From positions 186,001 through 250,000 of the forward strand of contig JBGAVD010000002.1 of assembly GCA_044228285.1 (NCBI GenBank): 64,000 nt of DNA. Direction: 5' to 3'. Made by a program: the position numbers and the translations under genes. The DNA comes from JBBATK01 sp044228285 (GTDB taxonomy: Bacteria > Bacteroidota > Ignavibacteria > Kapaibacteriales > NICIL-2). Positions 63,338-64,000 of the stretch are shown here, piece after piece. Within the stretch, counting starts at the first letter, position 1, and every line of letters begins with the position of its first letter. The notes under the pieces were generated by a model that worked only from the letters and a program-made list of their open reading frames with translations, was not told where the DNA came from and searched no databases.

Positions 63338-64000
63338 ATGTTGCGCTGTCTAGTCATAGTTCTGATCCTGAGTCAGTGTACTTGTCAGCAAGAGATGAGT
63401 GCAAGCCCCGTTGCTGGTTCAACGACCATTCATGTTATTGACACGAACAATGCTCCCATTGAGCGCTGCGCCGTTTCTGTGCTTCCGCTGCGTCGAGCAA
63501 AGATTAGTGAACGAGGCAAGATCTACATGACTGATCGAAAAGGGCAAGTAACACTCGTTGATAGTGGTATGCTCTTTATCCGATTGAACCGCATAGGTTA
63601 TGCTCCTATTCAGGACACAATAGCAGCTGCACAGTCCAAACGCTATGTGTTGCACGAGGCTGCAGTGCTAGCGCATGAAGTAGTCGTGACCGCACAGTAC
63701 GCAGCGCAGAACGCTCAGCAGTCAATGTATAAAGTGCAGGTCGTGGGGAGTGAACAGATTGAGAAGTCAGGATCGAGTAATCTCCGTGATGTGTTACAAC
63801 AGAGTCTTGGTATTAGACTTTCGCAAGACAACATCCTCGGGGCGAGTGCGAGTGTGCAAGGTATCTCTGGTGAGAATGTAAAGATTCTCATTGACGGCGT
63901 TCCAGTGATTGGACGTCAGAATGGTTCCGTTGATCTACAGCAACTTCCGCTGCATGCGATTGAGCGTGTGGAGATTGTTGAGGGACCTCTTTCAACAGTC
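63338..64000 (+). CDS. TonB-dependent outer-membrane receptor, truncated by window edge
   Basis: An open frame of 221 codons from ATG 63338 to the right edge. It starts MLRCLVIVLILSQCTCQQEM, a signal segment with Cys residues. A carboxypeptidase-regulatory-like domain follows (TTIHVIDTNNAPIERCAVSV, about 29-100), then a TonB-box-like stretch (EVVVTAQYA) and the plug domain (SSNLRDVLQQSLGIRLSQDN, ILIDGVPVIGRQNGSVDLQQ, IERVEIVEGPLSTV). The barrel lies outside the window. It follows the HmuY-like gene in the same direction, matching the HmuY-HmuR order, so it is a likely heme or metal-chelate receptor. Confidence 0.92.
   Translation, partial: MLRCLVIVLILSQCTCQQEMSASPVAGSTTIHVIDTNNAPIERCAVSVLPLRRAKISERGKIYMTDRKGQVTLVDSGMLFIRLNRIGYAPIQDTIAAAQSKRYVLHEAAVLAHEVVVTAQYAAQNAQQSMYKVQVVGSEQIEKSGSSNLRDVLQQSLGIRLSQDNILGASASVQGISGENVKILIDGVPVIGRQNGSVDLQQLPLHAIERVEIVEGPLSTV

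Overview
The window reads as chromosomal DNA of a Gram-negative bacterium of the Bacteroidota/Chlorobi (FCB) group, probably the Kapabacteria/Ignavibacteria side. The evidence is four secreted proteins with type IX secretion (T9SS) C-terminal sorting domains, many lipobox and signal-peptide proteins, OmpA/PD40 envelope proteins, an HmuY-like protein beside a TonB receptor, and a MauG/CCP di-heme peroxidase paired with a monoheme lipoprotein. Good Shine-Dalgarno sequences are present at some genes and absent at many others. The lineage is inferred from gene content only. There are no rRNA or tRNA genes, insertion sequences, phage genes or CRISPR arrays, so this is ordinary chromosome rather than an island. 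Both edges cut genes.

Layout. 1-4978 (minus): a truncated Ser/Glu-rich protein of unknown function, a one-helix membrane protein next to an ECF sigma factor, and radA. 5341-10906 (minus): three envelope proteins (outer-membrane barrel, 700-residue lipoprotein, PD40/OmpA-like protein). 11131-15270 (plus): a MacAB-like unit of adaptor, TPR lipoprotein, ABC permease and ABC ATPase. 15467-16870: a T9SS cargo with Asp-box repeats. 17189-22928 (minus): a complete RND efflux operon (adaptor, pump, TolC). 23366-25381 (minus): a TIGR01777 epimerase, then rplI and rpsF with a clear terminator. 25739-28222 (plus): queF-queD (queuosine) and gltX. 28288-30167: a lipoprotein translationally coupled to an NtrC-type regulator. 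30285-34502: dtd, an SPFH protein, a T9SS cargo and holB. 34769-36064 (minus): arsM and arsR, each with an ArsR-type palindrome just upstream. 36263-38062: an MsbA-like ABC exporter.

38532-45557 is a 2341-residue surface protein combining autotransporter-type beta repeats, HYR/Ig-like repeats and a T9SS tail. It is followed by a polysaccharide deacetylase (45804), a YpfJ-type zinc metallopeptidase (47180) and a Blc-like lipocalin (48711). 49779-58322 (plus) is the most unusual stretch: a PorE-like OmpA/PD40 protein, a lipoprotein with a papain/C39-like Cys-His-Asp pattern, an Fn3-like secreted protein, and a secreted caspase/legumain-like peptidase with tandem Ig-like domains. 58416-60840 (minus) is the peroxidase plus cytochrome pair. 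61998-64000 (plus) is the HmuY-like T9SS cargo followed by a TonB-dependent receptor running off the edge.

Functional themes are envelope building and secretion, drug or metal efflux, arsenic methylation, heme or metal uptake, peroxide handling, and a few housekeeping genes. Intergenic regions carry many perfect hairpins without U-tracts, several capped by the GCGAAGC mini-hairpin sequence. The best candidates for something undescribed are the secreted-peptidase neighbourhood 52327-58322 and the T9SS-tailed HmuY-like protein.
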